Origin: Amyelois transitella
Taxonomy: Eukaryota; Arthropoda; Insecta; Lepidoptera; Pyralidae
Length of the DNA: 64,000 bases
Direction: 5' to 3'
NCBI RefSeq assembly: GCF_032362555.1
Contig: NC_083520.1
Coordinates: 2,728,001-2,792,000 of the forward strand
Position 1 is the stretch's first letter; the number at the start of each line of letters is the position of its first letter. The translations under genes were made by a program, and so were the position numbers. Below are positions 51,641-64,000 of the stretch, in pieces. The notes under the pieces were generated by a model, which made no database searches, was not told the DNA's origin, and was given only the letters and a program-made list of their open reading frames with translations.

Positions 51641-53365
51641 AATCAGATATTCCTTTGATCTTACCGAGGATTCGCTTTGAAATCTAGAAATAACTCAGAT
51701 CCATATTTAAGTACTTCCGTTTTTGTGCAAGGCCGCATTTACTGGTCAGTCTTATCCTAAAGTAGGTTTATCTTGTCTACAAAAACTCTCAATAGCACTT
51801 TCATAATTTATTCGCAATAACAGGAATAGTTTATTTCTGTTTAACTACCTAAATAAGACTTTTGTTTGTTCTGTAATCTGTTTGTCATTTTATAATGGTT
51901 GACTGACAGAGAATGCTATTATTTATTTGCTAGGACGTCCCTGATTAATGAAAAGAAAAAAACATTTTGCACATCGCTTTTTTTGAGAAAGCAATTCTGG
52001 TGGGTCATATTTGTTACTATGACAAGGGCGGCGGAAAAGCACTTTGAATAAATGTTTACATTTTCATCCGCCGTGTTTTCATTAGATAAAAATTGTGTTG
52101 AATAAATATATTTTCCTTGGGAACTACGTTTTAGATGCAAATATTTCATGTAAAAGATTCACGGCTTGTTTCACGGTTGTTACCCTAGTCGTGTATAGTT
52201 TCATGTCAAATATAGCGTAGTTAATTGTCTTGCGATACATATTAAAAAAAAAACCGAAAACTTTCACGCACACGGTAGACAGAGCCGAAAGTCAAAGGCC
52301 ACGGCTAGCCGGGTGATCGGAATATGCCGGGTGAAGAGATTGCGCAAGACCCTTTTCCAAATATGTCATTTGAAGAATATGCGTATTGAGTGATGCCCAT
52401 CACTCACTCCCTATTTTTAATTTATATTTTAACTCAGTTGAAACCAAAAATCAATTATCTTATCAATGCAAATTTAAATTTTATAACCTAGACTGAGTAA
52501 TTAAAAAAAAATATGTGCTGATTTCCTTATCGTAATTGTATAATCTATTTCTAACTACAAATACCTAGTAGGAAGCTTTATCTAATCTCACACGGCAAAT
52601 CCCAAAGGCTGGAGGTCAGATCCAAAGTCATCAATAAACCATTATCATTGCTGCTGTATAATGATCCGTAACATATAACGGTAGGAAGACACAAAAGACG
52701 GAAAGAAAATAATCTATATCCCCATAGAATGCAGGCCACACAATAGTTCAGTCTTGGACGGCAACATTTTGTACGAGTCAAGATAATTCTGAAATCCTCC
52801 TTTTGTGAACTGGGGTTCTTTGTGTGGGCTTGCTAACTGCGTAATCGTATTATTTTGGCGTCTGGTCTGGACTGGCTTTTCCTAACGGTTTTACTGAAAA
52901 AACAACCATGTAATAATCCCCATGAATGCTCCTTGTCATATCCAATCCAGAATCAAAAGGTCAAAAGGCGCAGCACGGGCTGCTCTCTTCTTCCTCCTGG
53001 CTTCAGTCCGGGCTCCTCTCTAGTTAAGTAAGTCTGTAACTGGGCCTCGCCAGGCGGGAGAAGAATCCTTGAATACTACAAAAAAAAAATGACAAGCAGT
53101 GTCTTAGTTTAAAAAAATATTTAGATGATCCATTAGCTAACGTATCAATTCACAAAAGAATTGACGAAGACATACAGTCGCCATGACGGAGTTGTTATGA
53201 GAGCTATGTTATTAAAAACATTAGTTTTCAATCGCTTTTACTACCTACGAGTTCAAAGGTTAATGAAAACATAGTTTAGTCACCGAAATCGATGGGTGTC
53301 AGCTTAGGGTCAGATTACACCGATGTTGAGACACATAATATCCGTTACAATGTGTTTTTTTTTTT
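51641..53365. other. Non-coding stretch with minor repeat remnants
   Basis: A short reversed piece of the TATG-tailed family ('ggtagacagagccgaaag') lies at about 52268-52310, and a GC-rich patch, possibly a SINE body, at 52965-53070. Nothing else was recognised. Confidence 0.4.
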
Positions 53366-53622
53366 GTGTGGTTCCCGGCACCAATACAAAAAATAATAGG
53401 ACCTCTCCATCTCTTTCCCATGGATGTCATAAAAGGCGACTAAGGTATAGTTAAGGTTACAAACTTGGGATTCTTTTTTAGGCCATGTGCTAGCAACATG
53501 TAACTATTTGAATCTCAATTCTATCATTAAGCCAAACAGCTGAACGTGGCCATTCAGTCTTTTCAAGACTGTTAGCTCTGTATACCCCGCAAGGGATATA
53601 GACGTGATTATATGTATGTATG
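53366..53622 (+). repeat. TATG-tailed short element, full length
   Basis: It runs from GTGTGGTTCCCGGCACCA to 'gacgtgattatatgtatgta' plus tg. It serves here as the reference copy. No clear target duplication is visible around it. Confidence 0.9.
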
Positions 53623-53639
53623 TGTTTTTTTTTCGTATT

Positions 53640-56600
53640 GTATATAAAGGTTAATTTTGAATACTTAGTGTTTACAGTATCGGTGTGAACAAATCATTAA
53701 ATCACACCCAGCTTATTATTCGTGATATTACTTTCTTATTACTAGTTTGCATAGTAAAACAGTTTCAGGTTTGAATATCTTATTCGTGGTAAGAAAATTA
53801 ATGGAAGGTGTTAGTTCTAATGATAATTCAAGCTCGGGTGATCGGCTTAAGAAAGTTTGGATCACTTTGTCTGGTCGTCAGGCCACGTGGGGTCGTTGTA
53901 AGTAGGTACTATTTATTTATAGACAATTACCTGTTAAGCCCAGTGGTTGCAGTGGTCCAACTGCTTCGTCTTGAAACTGATGTGTCTATTTTAGGCATTA
54001 TTCTGAATGTTAAAACTACAATACTTCACTGCTATTCATCAAACATCCACCAATGACGCCGGAAGGTTTCGCCCGAATAAAATTAATCCTTATAATTCTC
54101 ATTCCCGTACGAATTTCAGAAATCCTGTTTTAGTGCTCCCTAAGATTGTTCCGCTTGGAAGTGTCAAAATCCCCTTCGTACGCCCAATAGTTTCAGTTGT
54201 TACAATAATAGGCTCATCATCCCTGATAAAATATTCAACAAATTAATTCAATTTATCCTTCCCACAAAGGGTACATTTCGAATTGAGACACAATGCCGTA
54301 ATTTCATAATAAAGGCCGCTAATAGACCTAGATATGACTATAAAGATATCCATTGTTGGGCGGGTCAACTAGAATATTAATAATTCAGGAGCCTCGGAAT
54401 AATTATTAGCAATCAATCACAGCCGGCATTTACTTTCACTTCTCGTCATAATTTTATCCATTCCGATGCTTATTTCTTGATATTCGGGCCAGTTTTATTT
54501 ACGGAATTAGAAATAACATATATTATCGTAGAGAATCGCTTCTTCGCCAGAGGAGTAGGCAGAGCTTACTTGTTTCCACTGACTAATGCTTTACTATTCT
54601 TCCAAACTGTTGGTTTGTATGATTTATTTCAAATGTCAAAATTTTCTCTGATTTAGTGACAGGAAACATTACTTAATGACAATTCCCAAGTTTTTTACGT
54701 GGTGGAAATTGAAACCGAAAGAACATTATCTCGTATTATACTATCTATTATTCAAAATTTAATGAAAATCGGTCTCGTATATCCGTGAAAGCGTTAAAGG
54801 TTGACACACTTTCGCATTTGTAATATAAGTATGGTTCAAGGATAATAGGCAGTAGCTATAAGTCTTGTTGGCTAATAGCCGACTTGACGTCAGTCTTTAG
54901 ACGTTATTGATTATTGTAATATACGAGGAAACTTAGAGCAGAGCTATTTTTATACGTACGTATTGAACGAAGTTATAGTAGTAATAAAAATCCGATAAAA
55001 TTTTATAATCATACAATTGTGTTTCCATGAGAGCTGGAGTTTTTGTTAGTGTTTTACATAAATTCCCGGTGCGTGGCAAAGGCGAAACTGAATGGTGGAC
55101 TGGAATGTCGAAACTATACCGACACCTTGTTATAATCCAAAATAAATTGAAAGAGAAGAATTAAAATGTCTCACATATTTATGCTTTTATTGTTTTATAC
55201 GAGTATATACGAGTATTATATACAAGTAGTTGCGCCCCGGGACTTCGACCCTGTGGGAATTTCGGGATAAAAATACCCTATGTGTTATTTCAGGTTATAT
55301 TCTACTGTAAGTATAAAATTTCTCAAAAACAAATCAGTAGTTTTTGCATAAAAGAAAACAAACACACACATCCTTACACACTTTCGCATTCACAATACTT
55401 GTTTTTTGGTCAAGCATTGGAACTTTAGGCGGTGAAGTGACCTCTTATTTAATCCAATGAAAAGATCAACAAAAGTTTACTCTGCTCATTCGCTGTTTAA
55501 TATCACTTAAATAATATCGCACTGGTATGCTTAAGAGCCCTAGAGGGTTGAAAAGGGTTCCATGGGATTATATTTGACACGCTGCCCGGACTGGGATCAA
55601 AAGTTAATCAGGATTCGCCGGACAGAGGAGCCTCAAGGAATTTGCCTAATCCAAATAACCTTAAATACAAAAGAAGACCTTAAGGCCGTATGTTAATATT
55701 TACTTGATTCGTCTATTCCCGGGTAACGGTTACAGGAGAAACCGGGGCTCCTCCCATGAAACATGCAACCAGGAGAAACGCCCGGTGGATGAAAAAGACA
55801 TAAGACTATCTAGTACTAGAATCTAGTACTAGACTATACCTACTGGACTATAACTTAAAATTATTAGAAAACTAATAAAAACTGGTCAAGTGCGAGTCGG
55901 CCTTACTATGTGGTTCCGTATTACGCATTATTATTATATACTAACTTGAACTTCTGGCATTTGAAATGAACACAATTTCGCCAGGTACCAATAAATCAGT
56001 GTAAATGACCAACGGAAATATAAACACATTGTCAAAATAAAAAAATAACTTGAAAACGGCTCGTCTAATTCGGCTTAACATTTTTGTTAAGACACAATGA
56101 ATGTTCTTACGCAGAGAAGATACATAAAAAAACGTAAAAAACATAAGGAAAATAATAAAAAACAACATCACTGACGACAATAAAAACAAAATAAAGCAGG
56201 AAAAAAGTTGGACGGGTAAGTTAGTTTAGTATAAATCTGATTACCCAATTAAACTTAAGTGGAGTTCACTATTTTAAATGTACAGCATCATGTGGGCTTC
56301 ATTCCATATGGCATTCATTATTAGCTCCTCAGAATTGGAGTCAAAATGAACATCACTGAACCTGACTTGCATAAAAATGACACGAGACACTTATAAAGTG
56401 ACCTCATCGTGCGGAAATGGGGCGCTTTCTGACGAGTCTTCGATTGTATAATGCACAGAGCAGTTAAGTCCAGAGCTCTGCCAAAAAAATAAATATGTAA
56501 GCGTGCCTACTCTGCTTTTAGGTCTTTATATTTAAGATTGGTTGTATTATATTTCTCATTTGAAATTTGACTCGTAAATAAGACAGATACAGAGTTTTAT

Positions 56601-57480
56601 TCATATTTAAGGGTACCTTTCTTCAACACAGCTCGCATCCCTATTCTGCTTGTATAAGTCATAGCTATCTCGTTTTCCTGTCGTTGATTGCTAAACATTT
56701 TATCACGCGAATACCTGTAGTAACATAAATAATTCTATCTCTGTCTGAAATAGTGAAGTCGTGACGTCATTCTGTATATATTTTCTTATTGACGCTATCT
56801 ATTGTAATTTGTTGGGCAATACCCAACTAAGAGTGCTATCTTGATTTTTAAGTGGAAGATTTCGGGTGGATTTAAACCTTTTATTGAGATTTTAATATTA
56901 CTTGAGAGAAAAATAAAAGACTTAAGTTACTTTATAGAGTCATTAAAAATCAGCTTTATTGGCCATTACAGACACACTCAGGTTGTCTACACCACAATCA
57001 ATAAAAAGTAAGTTACCTCATTTCACGATCCAATCGGGGATATCCTTGTGATTTTATTTTATTTTATTAAAGAAGTGATTGATAGGAAGGTAAGAGTAGC
57101 TGAATGTTTGAAGGCTTGCATAAAAAGACTGACGAATGCATGAAGTAGAAGACTTGCTTAATACCAGGCAGTGACGTCAAACGCACTCAAACCTATTATA
57201 AAAAAAATTAATTAGTTTTCCCTGGGGAAAACGGTGTCATCTAATTTAAACGATTCATTCTATAATTTACCTTAGTTTTATTCGTCTTATTCGTACCAAA
57301 TATATCGAAATTTAATAATATTATATAGATTACAATCCAACCCTTTCAATTTGCCTAATTAAATCATCCCACACGCTTTTGTTAGCGGTGGCATTGTTAT
57401 CGCGAGGAGATATACCCGATACCTTTGTATTTGTGTTCATACATACATACAAATACTTAATTGAAACTGATGTGTCTATT
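53640..57480. other. Non-coding stretch, partly repeat-poor
   Basis: No supported exon. 54050-54560 is repeat-poor with several TAATTA/AATTA words. Repeat tails with 'cactttcgcatt' occur near 54836 and 55405. 55520-55800 is GC-richer and unrecognised. Open frames here are short and without domains. Confidence 0.4.
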
Positions 57481-57490
57481 TTTATCATCC

Positions 57491-57756
57491 ACTAGCTGTG
57501 CCCGCGACTTCGTCCAAGTGGAATAGTTATTTTGGGCATCATTGAAGCCCTCAAGGATGAATAATTTTCCCCGTTTTTTTCACATTTTCCATTATTCCTT
57601 CGCTCCTTATAGTTGCAGCGTGATGTTATAAAGCCTAAAGCCTTTCTCGATAAATTGTCTATTCAACACAAATTCATTTCATTTCAATTCGAACCAGTAG
57701 TTTCTGAGATTAGCGCGTTCAAACAAACTCTTCAGCTATATAATATTAGTATAGAT
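57491..57756 (+). repeat. Dispersed repeat family (ctgtgcccgcgac ... attagtatagat), copy 2
   Basis: It has the same ends as 32286-32575: 'actagctgtgcccgcgactt' and 'taatattagtatagat'. The interiors align throughout with small gaps. Confidence 0.75.
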
Positions 57757-57775
57757 TGACGTTGCATTGTGGTAG

Positions 57776-57880
57776 TACATACATACACAGATAATTATTT
57801 CCCAATTCCTTATGCCGTAGACAGAGCCAACAGTCTTGTAAAGCCTGAACGCCACGCTCAGCCGTATGACCCAATTATGG
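57776..57880 (-). repeat. TATG-tailed short element, 3' end only
   Basis: It reads 'catacatacacagataatta' and then 'gtagacagagccaacagtct'. It lies 20 bp from the end of the previous repeat. Confidence 0.75.
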
Positions 57881-58249
57881 ACCCAAATTTAGCTGACATG
57901 AAATATTTTTTTTCCACCTAAATAAAAAATAGGCATTACGGTGTAGTGCATATGGTTCGTCTCATTTTATCAAGTCAATTGGGATTTTATGATAAGAGCT
58001 GATAGTATTCGTAAACATATGAATGAAAGGTTATCTGATTTTTTTTTATAGTTTTGTTATCAATATTTCCTTAAGATAAGCATCTACCTAGTGACTGACA
58101 CTAGACATACCTAATAATTTTTACCAAAAACACAGAAACAATCACGCAATTTTTTTTGAGAGTATCAGAGACTTAGCAACATTGATCTTAATTTAGAACC
58201 CTTATTTAAAGTTATCTATAACCTAACATTACAATTCCATTTAAATTAT

Positions 58250-58331
58250 TCAGTTGAACATGGCCTTTCAGTCTTTTCGAGTGTGTTTGCTCTGTCTACC
58301 CCGTAATGAAAGACGTGATTTAATGTATGTA
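58250..58331 (+). repeat. TATG-tailed short element, 3' end only
   Basis: It reads 'cagttgaacatggcctttca' through 'gacgtgatttaatgtatgta'. Confidence 0.75.
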
Positions 58332-58599
58332 CTTAACCCTTTTACATGGTTTCACTAGATGTACAGTAATAATGTAAATCAAAATTCCTTCTTTTTTATT
58401 TTTAAAAAGCTTATTTTATCTCGTATTACTTTAAGCATTACTTAGAGTAGACAAAGGAATATAATATTATGCATTATAAAGAAAAAGGCGAAAGAACTCT
58501 GTAGAAATGGGCCGCTAAAACACTTTGTTCCGGTGTTATCTCTGAATAAAACACTTGAATTTTTTACATTTCTGACAGATTTAGCACTCAACTTTATGT

Positions 58600-58958
58600 T
58601 TAATGGGAACTTTCGCAACGGCCCTCCCAAAGTTTCAATTCCCACTTCTTGCTCCTGGCGTGAGTCCCGGTTACATCCTCACCTCTTCGCAGAGGTGCTG
58701 GGGATGCGCGTGCTATAACCCTGGATTCTGGATAGGGCGAGTCAGGTTTTTACTTGAACCGACTTCCCAACTCCCATCTGACCTCAGCAACCTTTGCTGG
58801 GGGACCTAACCTTTAGTTGTGCACATTCAGTCCTAAAATCTGCACATTCTATGTATAACTCGGAACAGTCATTGCGTAAGTGGCCAAGGTAAGATTTGAA
58901 CCGGTACCTTCAAGCGCATTAATAAGTCTAGCACCTCAGTGGTCCGACCAACAACGCT
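58600..58958 (-). repeat. Probable tRNA-derived SINE
   Basis: On the minus strand the head contains a B-box-like GGTTCAAATC (plus strand about 58894-58903) preceded by 'ggtcggaccactgaggtgct', which could hold an A box. The body has 'cctgactcgccctatccag' and 'cagcacctctgcgaagagg', recurring in part at 46690-46760. The tail is not defined. Confidence 0.45.
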
Positions 58959-59259
58959 TTTAAACAATCACAAACATTCTCTTCCACACTCGTATATAAA
59001 GTCAATTAATTCCAGTAATTGATTATACCATTAGGTGACCAGCACTTTATCATCGGCTGCTGAGAATAAACATGTTATGATACTGACATGACGTGGCGCG
59101 GGGGCGTATGGCCGATAACGAATATTACCAATAAATTATAACGTTATTAGTACTTTTATTGCTATTAATTATCAATAACAATACTAAGTGTAAAATAAAA
59201 ATACTATGAGTGATAAGCGCAGCCGGTCTGTGGTTTTAAATCTTTTTACTTCCTAGTTT

Positions 59260-59301
59260 ACTTAAGTATTACAGCTTCCTTGGAAGCTGTAATACTTAAG
59301 T
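59260..59301. repeat. Perfect palindrome, 20-bp arms, 2-nt spacer
   Basis: ACTTAAGTATTACAGCTTCC (59260-59279) is followed by TT and then its exact reverse complement (59282-59301). Confidence 0.95.
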
Positions 59302-61150
59302 TATCTTGACGTCATTGACATCCTATTTGGAAATAAAGGAATATAAATAAAATACTCTTTTTTAATAGAGCGCTAGTATTTTCTTAATTTTTTTTACAAC
59401 TGGCCTACTAGATATGTCTTTTTTGCCATACAGAAGAAAAAAGAGGTTGAGTTTCATATGTATTCCTAATATTGTCGAACATGATCGTAAGAGCAAATTT
59501 ATTTTAGTAATGTTTTTATAAAAAAAAAGACTGTTTACTTTATTTCAGTTCCTTAAATATTATTCGTTTATAGAAGTGAGGACTCAACCGTGGCTAATGC
59601 CAGTAGGATGGTGAATCTCAATTATATTAGTTGATCGATATCGTCTCCTGACTTTCAAACTTTCAAGAGTAGCAGGTCTGTAATTCCCCCGGCATGCCCC
59701 GCCGGCGCCATTTTCTAATTCCGATATCATTAAATTCCTTGCGAAAGGGTTCTTTGCAATTTTCGATCAATTCTTGCCAATTTCAGTGTTATTCCTAGGG
59801 GTGTCACTAAACGAATACACGTCTATGATTTCAATTCAGTTTTTTAAGAAAAGCCACAAAGGTCTTCCCTTTTTTCCTTCATAGATTCCTGTCATGGCAA
59901 TATCTTCTTGATACCCAAAATACTATACTTAAAAGAATCGGCAACAGATGAAATTAATTTTTTTTATGCGCCTGGTAATTTCACTTCGTTTGTGGGCAAA
60001 AATAACCTAAACCAGCGAGCATGTATGAAAAGGATTGATAAATGTAGAAGATTAAAAAAAGAACACCTATGCAAAGATCGTAGTAAGTGGAAAGATGCAG
60101 CCTACCCCTCGAAACAGTAATTAAATATATAGCTTAGCTTTAATAATGGCCAGTACGTAAACTACGTCAGAATGCAAGGCTCATTTAGAATGTGTGCAGA
60201 ATAGTCTGACCCCCATGACTCTACTAAACATAGAAATGCAGTAGCAAATCGACACTTCGTCAACAAGTTGTCACCAGACAAACACTCGTGACAGTGATGA
60301 ATCTGTTTGATATTACAATACAAAATATAGTGTTTGTTGTGTCAACAGTTTACGCTAATCTTATCGGTTCGATGTTTATTTATACTTCAGAAACAGCTGG
60401 GGGCAACGGATATAATGTATTTTTCTTCATGTTTCAAATCTCACTCACCTTCGAGTATTCTTGGTTGCACCGTCCTTTGAACATTTGGTAAACTTTTACC
60501 GAAGCATCATTATTTAGTTGTTGGGGGTCTGGTATCTTCCCGCGCGGTATTAAAAGCTTCATTACATGGCTAGAAACCTATCACTTTATCTGTCAACTAG
60601 CTACACGTGCGCTTGAGCTAAAATTTGATGTTCACATATAGTGACCATTCAGATTAGTGAGATTCATCGATTAAGTCTTGTGTTTGGCTCTGTCTACTCC
60701 GTCAGGGATAGATTCTTTGAGGGGGCAAAACTTTCCCTCAATTTGTGCCCTACGAGTAAGTCGCGTTAGATTTGGTCGCATGTGTGTAAGCATCTTACTA
60801 TATTGACCCTCACTAATCTTGTAGTCATAGTAAAATTTAATCCCTATTCAAATCTCGTAATAATCGATAAACGTGGATTATAAATAACTAGCACTGCCCC
60901 AGTAAGGGCGTCTATTATAGGGCTATAACTATGTTACTATAATTGATAATTCTACGCTATAACTGTGTCTATGCACAGACTTTGCAGCTTTTTTTTCCAT
61001 TTTAAATAGTAAAGTATAACTACGAACATTTTCGTTCGTTCATTTGTTTTTTAGAATTTCGATTAATTGATCGAAAAATGTAATATTGTATTATAAACGA
61101 GCTTCGATAAAGCTTAATAGAAAATGATGTTAACACAGAATGTTAATTTC
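59302..61150. other. Non-coding stretch
   Basis: No supported exon. 59640-59790 is a locally GC-rich unique block (around 'cccccggcatgccccgccgg') of unknown meaning. A LINE tail lies at 60010-60120 and a very degraded short-element copy at about 60565-60715. Confidence 0.4.
60010..60120 (+). mobile_element. LINE 3' end fragment
   Basis: It translates in part as NQRACMKRIDKCRR and LCKDRSKWKDAAYPS, matching the C-terminal LINE protein motif at 20881-21171 (RRACMKRVMNVDEAKEVCRD). It lacks the TATG tail. Confidence 0.7.
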
Positions 61151-61154
61151 GAAT

Positions 61155-61300
61155 TCTTGGGATTCTACTTTTAGGCGAGGGGCTAGCATACCAACCAAAA
61201 GTCTGTCCTATTTTACTCAGCTGAACGCGGCATTTACTAGTTACGAAACTATTACCCCTGTCTATCCCGTAAGGGATGAAGACGTGTTTATATGGTATGC
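61155..61300 (+). repeat. TATG-tailed short element, diverged 3' half
   Basis: It reads 'ttgggattctacttttaggc' through 'ggatgaagacgtgtttatat'. Confidence 0.7.
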
Positions 61301-61331
61301 ATGAACGTTAATGATTGTGAGCCAAAACACT

Positions 61332-61449
61332 CATACATACATACATATAATCACGTCTATATGCCTTGCGGGGTAGACAGAGCCATCAGTCTTAAAAAGA
61401 ATGATAGGCCACGTCCAGCTGTTTCGTTTAATGATATAATTGAGATATC
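61332..61449 (-). repeat. TATG-tailed short element, 3' part
   Basis: It reads 'catacatacatacatataat', then 'cacgtctatatgccttgcgg' through 'ataattgagatatca'. It lies in inverted orientation to the copy 32 bp to its left, so the two tails face each other. Confidence 0.85.
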
Positions 61450-61459
61450 ATAAAACATA

Positions 61460-63640
61460 CAAAACACTCGAGTATCCAAATAAAAGATACGATAAATTAC
61501 TCACTACATTTAGGTAAAGTTCAACATGTTTGATTGATAACTAATCTGATAACAGATTGAGATTCATCGATTATCGTATTGCCACTTGAAATTATCAAAC
61601 AAGTGATAAAAAGTGTGAATGGAAGCATGAATGAACTGTTGTCAATCACTCGGCAATACCTAATAGGATAACCTCTTATCTTTATTTATATATTTTTTTA
61701 TCAATACAAGGCGACATATATTTTTAAGGTTAGATTTGCTTACATTTGTATTTATTTTTGGTTTCATATAAAAAAAAAACTCGTATCACTCCTTTAAACC
61801 TCATAGGGAAGACAAACATTAGTCATTTATGAATGGAATTTGTACAATGTGGGCAATGTACAAAAACCGGAAAAATATTATTTTGCGAGAAGAAATTTGA
61901 AAGAATATTTTAATTGGAATTCTGTGGAATGTCCAGGGTGTTATGGAAGTTAATTCTAAGGAAAATGCAGCTAAAAATGTAAAAGTTCCCAGGAGGAAAA
62001 AATTATATTTGTCGAGATGGAATTCATTCGCTGTCGTAAATGGTCGCATTATTTTAAATTGAATTTGTTTCAATCTGGATTTCCTTTCAAATTTTCTTCG
62101 TTCAATTTTATAGTCTTATATTTAAATCTTATTTATTTTATAAAAAAACTTTTACGAAAGTCACAATAGAAAGTACATTTCGCATAACAAAATCCAGGGT
62201 CAAATTGGACAGATTATAAAGAAGAAAAATTACAAATAACTGGTACTAGTATAGAAACATTATATGATTACTTATAATGTTTCTTAAGACTTAACCTGAC
62301 AGATTTTTACCAACTTGGGGCAATACTCCTCCTACCATCATGGAATTGCCTTCACTTATTTCAAGTATATCCTGAAAACATCACAAGAATATATTACTTT
62401 CTCTATTGCTTTCATACCGTACTCCTATTGTCGATAGAGCATTCGATACTCTATTCTTGTATAAATTTAATACCCTAAGTTCAAGACACAATCTGGTGAT
62501 TGTTATTAAACATCATAATAAAATGATTGATGAATGTGGACAAAGCAAAAAAAAGGCAGGGCCGGCGGCATAGAGAAAGACGTAGTCTTTGCCTATCCTT
62601 CCGGGAGAGAGGCATGATTATAAAATATTATGTACAACGTGCTACTATCATTTGAAATAAATAAAAAGAAAAAAATAAACGTGCTATTTATTTTAGTTCA
62701 AGTTGTTTTTAATTTTCTCTTGTAGAAATATAAATACTAAATGAATGTACTGTCACATTTAACGACATCCATGAGAAAGAGATGGAGTGATATTATATAA
62801 TATTCTAAGATGCTTAGAACCACACTACACATATAGAGATTTGTAGAAACTGATACAAATATGGCTACATTAACGGGATTACGTTTTGTGCGTGGGCGTA
62901 CACGTATCTGTTGCGAATAGTAGCATATTTGTCTCTCTGAGGCTCACGCGCTGTATTGACACCGCACCCACTTATCCACGGAAATTACTACCCACTCATG
63001 ACGAGATAGCTACCCACTCGTATTGAAAGTAAATAAACCGCTTAGATCTGAATGCAGTTACGATGCGAAGTTGCTTTCTAAGAAAAGATTAAATAATATC
63101 AAAGAATGTTTCTGCTATTTCATATGACCGAGTCAAACATTCGGACATATTACTTCTTTATCCCTTGTAGAATGGCAATATTTAGCTGGACAAAAGTCAT
63201 GTAAATAAGTAGGTTAAGTATTGAATTTTGTTGATGTTAGCTTGGACGGCAGCCTGTGTCGTAAAACAAACCTTCACCTTAATCTTAAGTTAGTTAGTTA
63301 TTAGTTATTAAGTAAAATTAACCTGGGAAAGGCAAAGAAATGTATATTGTGCAATTAATTTTCTTGAAATAAACTTTATTGGCGGAAGTATAAAACAAAA
63401 TGGTGAAAAATTTTAAATGCGTTTTCCAAGACACATGGGTGCGACATCTTTTGAACGATATTACAGTGTTTCTATAAAGAGCTGAAATGACGTGTGAGCG
63501 TGTACAGACGTAAGGATTTATGCTAAATGTTGTGTAGACATTTGAATTAATTGTTATATTACATTGTAATTTAGATTCCCATCCAGAGTTTACTTAAGAA
63601 AATAACTTCTCTGTTAATGTTTTGCAGGTGTTGAAATTAC
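61460..63640. other. Non-coding stretch
   Basis: AT-rich with two repeat remnants: a LINE tail at about 62525-62632 ('gtctttgcctatccttccgg' and 'gagaggcatgatta') and a short-element fragment at 62760-62825 ('cgacatccatgagaaagaga'). No exon was recognised. Confidence 0.45.
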
Positions 63641-63653
63641 GTACAATGAACTC

Positions 63654-63923
63654 GTACATACATACATACATATGCTCACGTCTATATCTCTTGCGGGGTA
63701 GACAGAGCCAACAGTCTTGAAAAGACTTTATGGCCACGTTCAGCTATTTGGCTTAATGATAGAATTGAGATTCAAATAGTGACAGGTTGCTAGCCCATCG
63801 CCTAAAAGAGGAATCCTAAGTTTATAAGCCTATCTCTTACGACATCGCCTTTTACGACATCCATGGGAAAGAGATGGAGTGGTCCTATTCTTTTTTGTAA
63901 TGGTGCCGGGAATCACACGGCAC
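63654..63923 (-). repeat. TATG-tailed short element, full length, young
   Basis: It runs from a long CATA run to 'ggtgccgggaatcacacggc' plus ac. It differs from 24455-24718 at about ten positions, including a small local duplication of 'acgacat' near 63838-63857. Confidence 0.9.
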
Positions 63924-64000
63924 TACTCACACATACTCGTACATATATTATCATACAATAGGGGTTGGCAGTGATAGGTTTTAGCATTTTTCATAACTAT

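Noticed and set aside
53808-54246. Two overlapping plus-strand frames of about 80 codons
   Set aside because: No domain or codon pattern, and the frames overlap in different phases.
1-64000. CRISPR array, operon structure or bacterial contamination
   Set aside because: All genes are split by GT-AG introns and belong to animal families, and the repeats are dispersed retroposon types. No regularly spaced short repeats exist.

Overview
The window is AT-rich animal nuclear DNA, almost certainly from a moth. Genes are split by GT-AG introns. The protein families are typical of insects (i-type lysozymes, CCDC47, SPEF2, an ARH-like PTB adaptor). The intergenic DNA is full of short interspersed elements with (TATG)n tails of the kind common in Lepidoptera. 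I cannot name the species. No virus-derived element, CRISPR array or rRNA gene was recognised.

Layout: (1) 1-12.3 kb, + strand: a six-exon gene for a 218-residue PTB-domain adaptor like LDLRAP1/ARH. (2) 12.7-26.0 kb, - strand: two tandem four-exon i-type lysozyme (destabilase) genes with identical intron phases (1,1,0) and similar TATA boxes. The 12.8-15.1 kb copy carries decayed partial duplicates of its exon 2. The 18.5-25.9 kb copy carries a LINE whose target-site duplication copied a splice donor. (3) 29.05-34.9 kb, + strand: ten-exon CCDC47, an ER membrane protein-biogenesis factor, with two partial exon duplications in its introns. (4) 37.3-37.9 kb, - strand: a two-exon gene of unknown function, divergent from (5) 38.5-43.9 kb, + strand: SPEF2/CPC1, a central-pair axonemal protein of 1,779 residues with only one 78-nt intron. 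(6) 44-64 kb: mostly non-coding, with LINE and SINE-like fragments, a MITE-like element, perfect hairpins and, at 47.2-47.5 kb, a TATA promoter plus the first coding exon of an unidentified single-pass membrane protein whose other exons I could not find.

The genes do not form a pathway. The two lysozymes are paralogues. The unknown gene and SPEF2 probably share a bidirectional promoter region. The LDLRAP1-like gene and lysozyme 2 converge tail to tail, as do CCDC47 and the unknown gene. The strongest unusual signals are the LINE-duplicated splice donor, the vestigial duplicated exons in two genes, the near-intronless SPEF2, and the similar 3' tails of a LINE family and the abundant short element, which suggest a LINE-SINE partnership. 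All gene models were spliced by eye from reading frame, splice-site consensus and remembered family sequences; no search was run.
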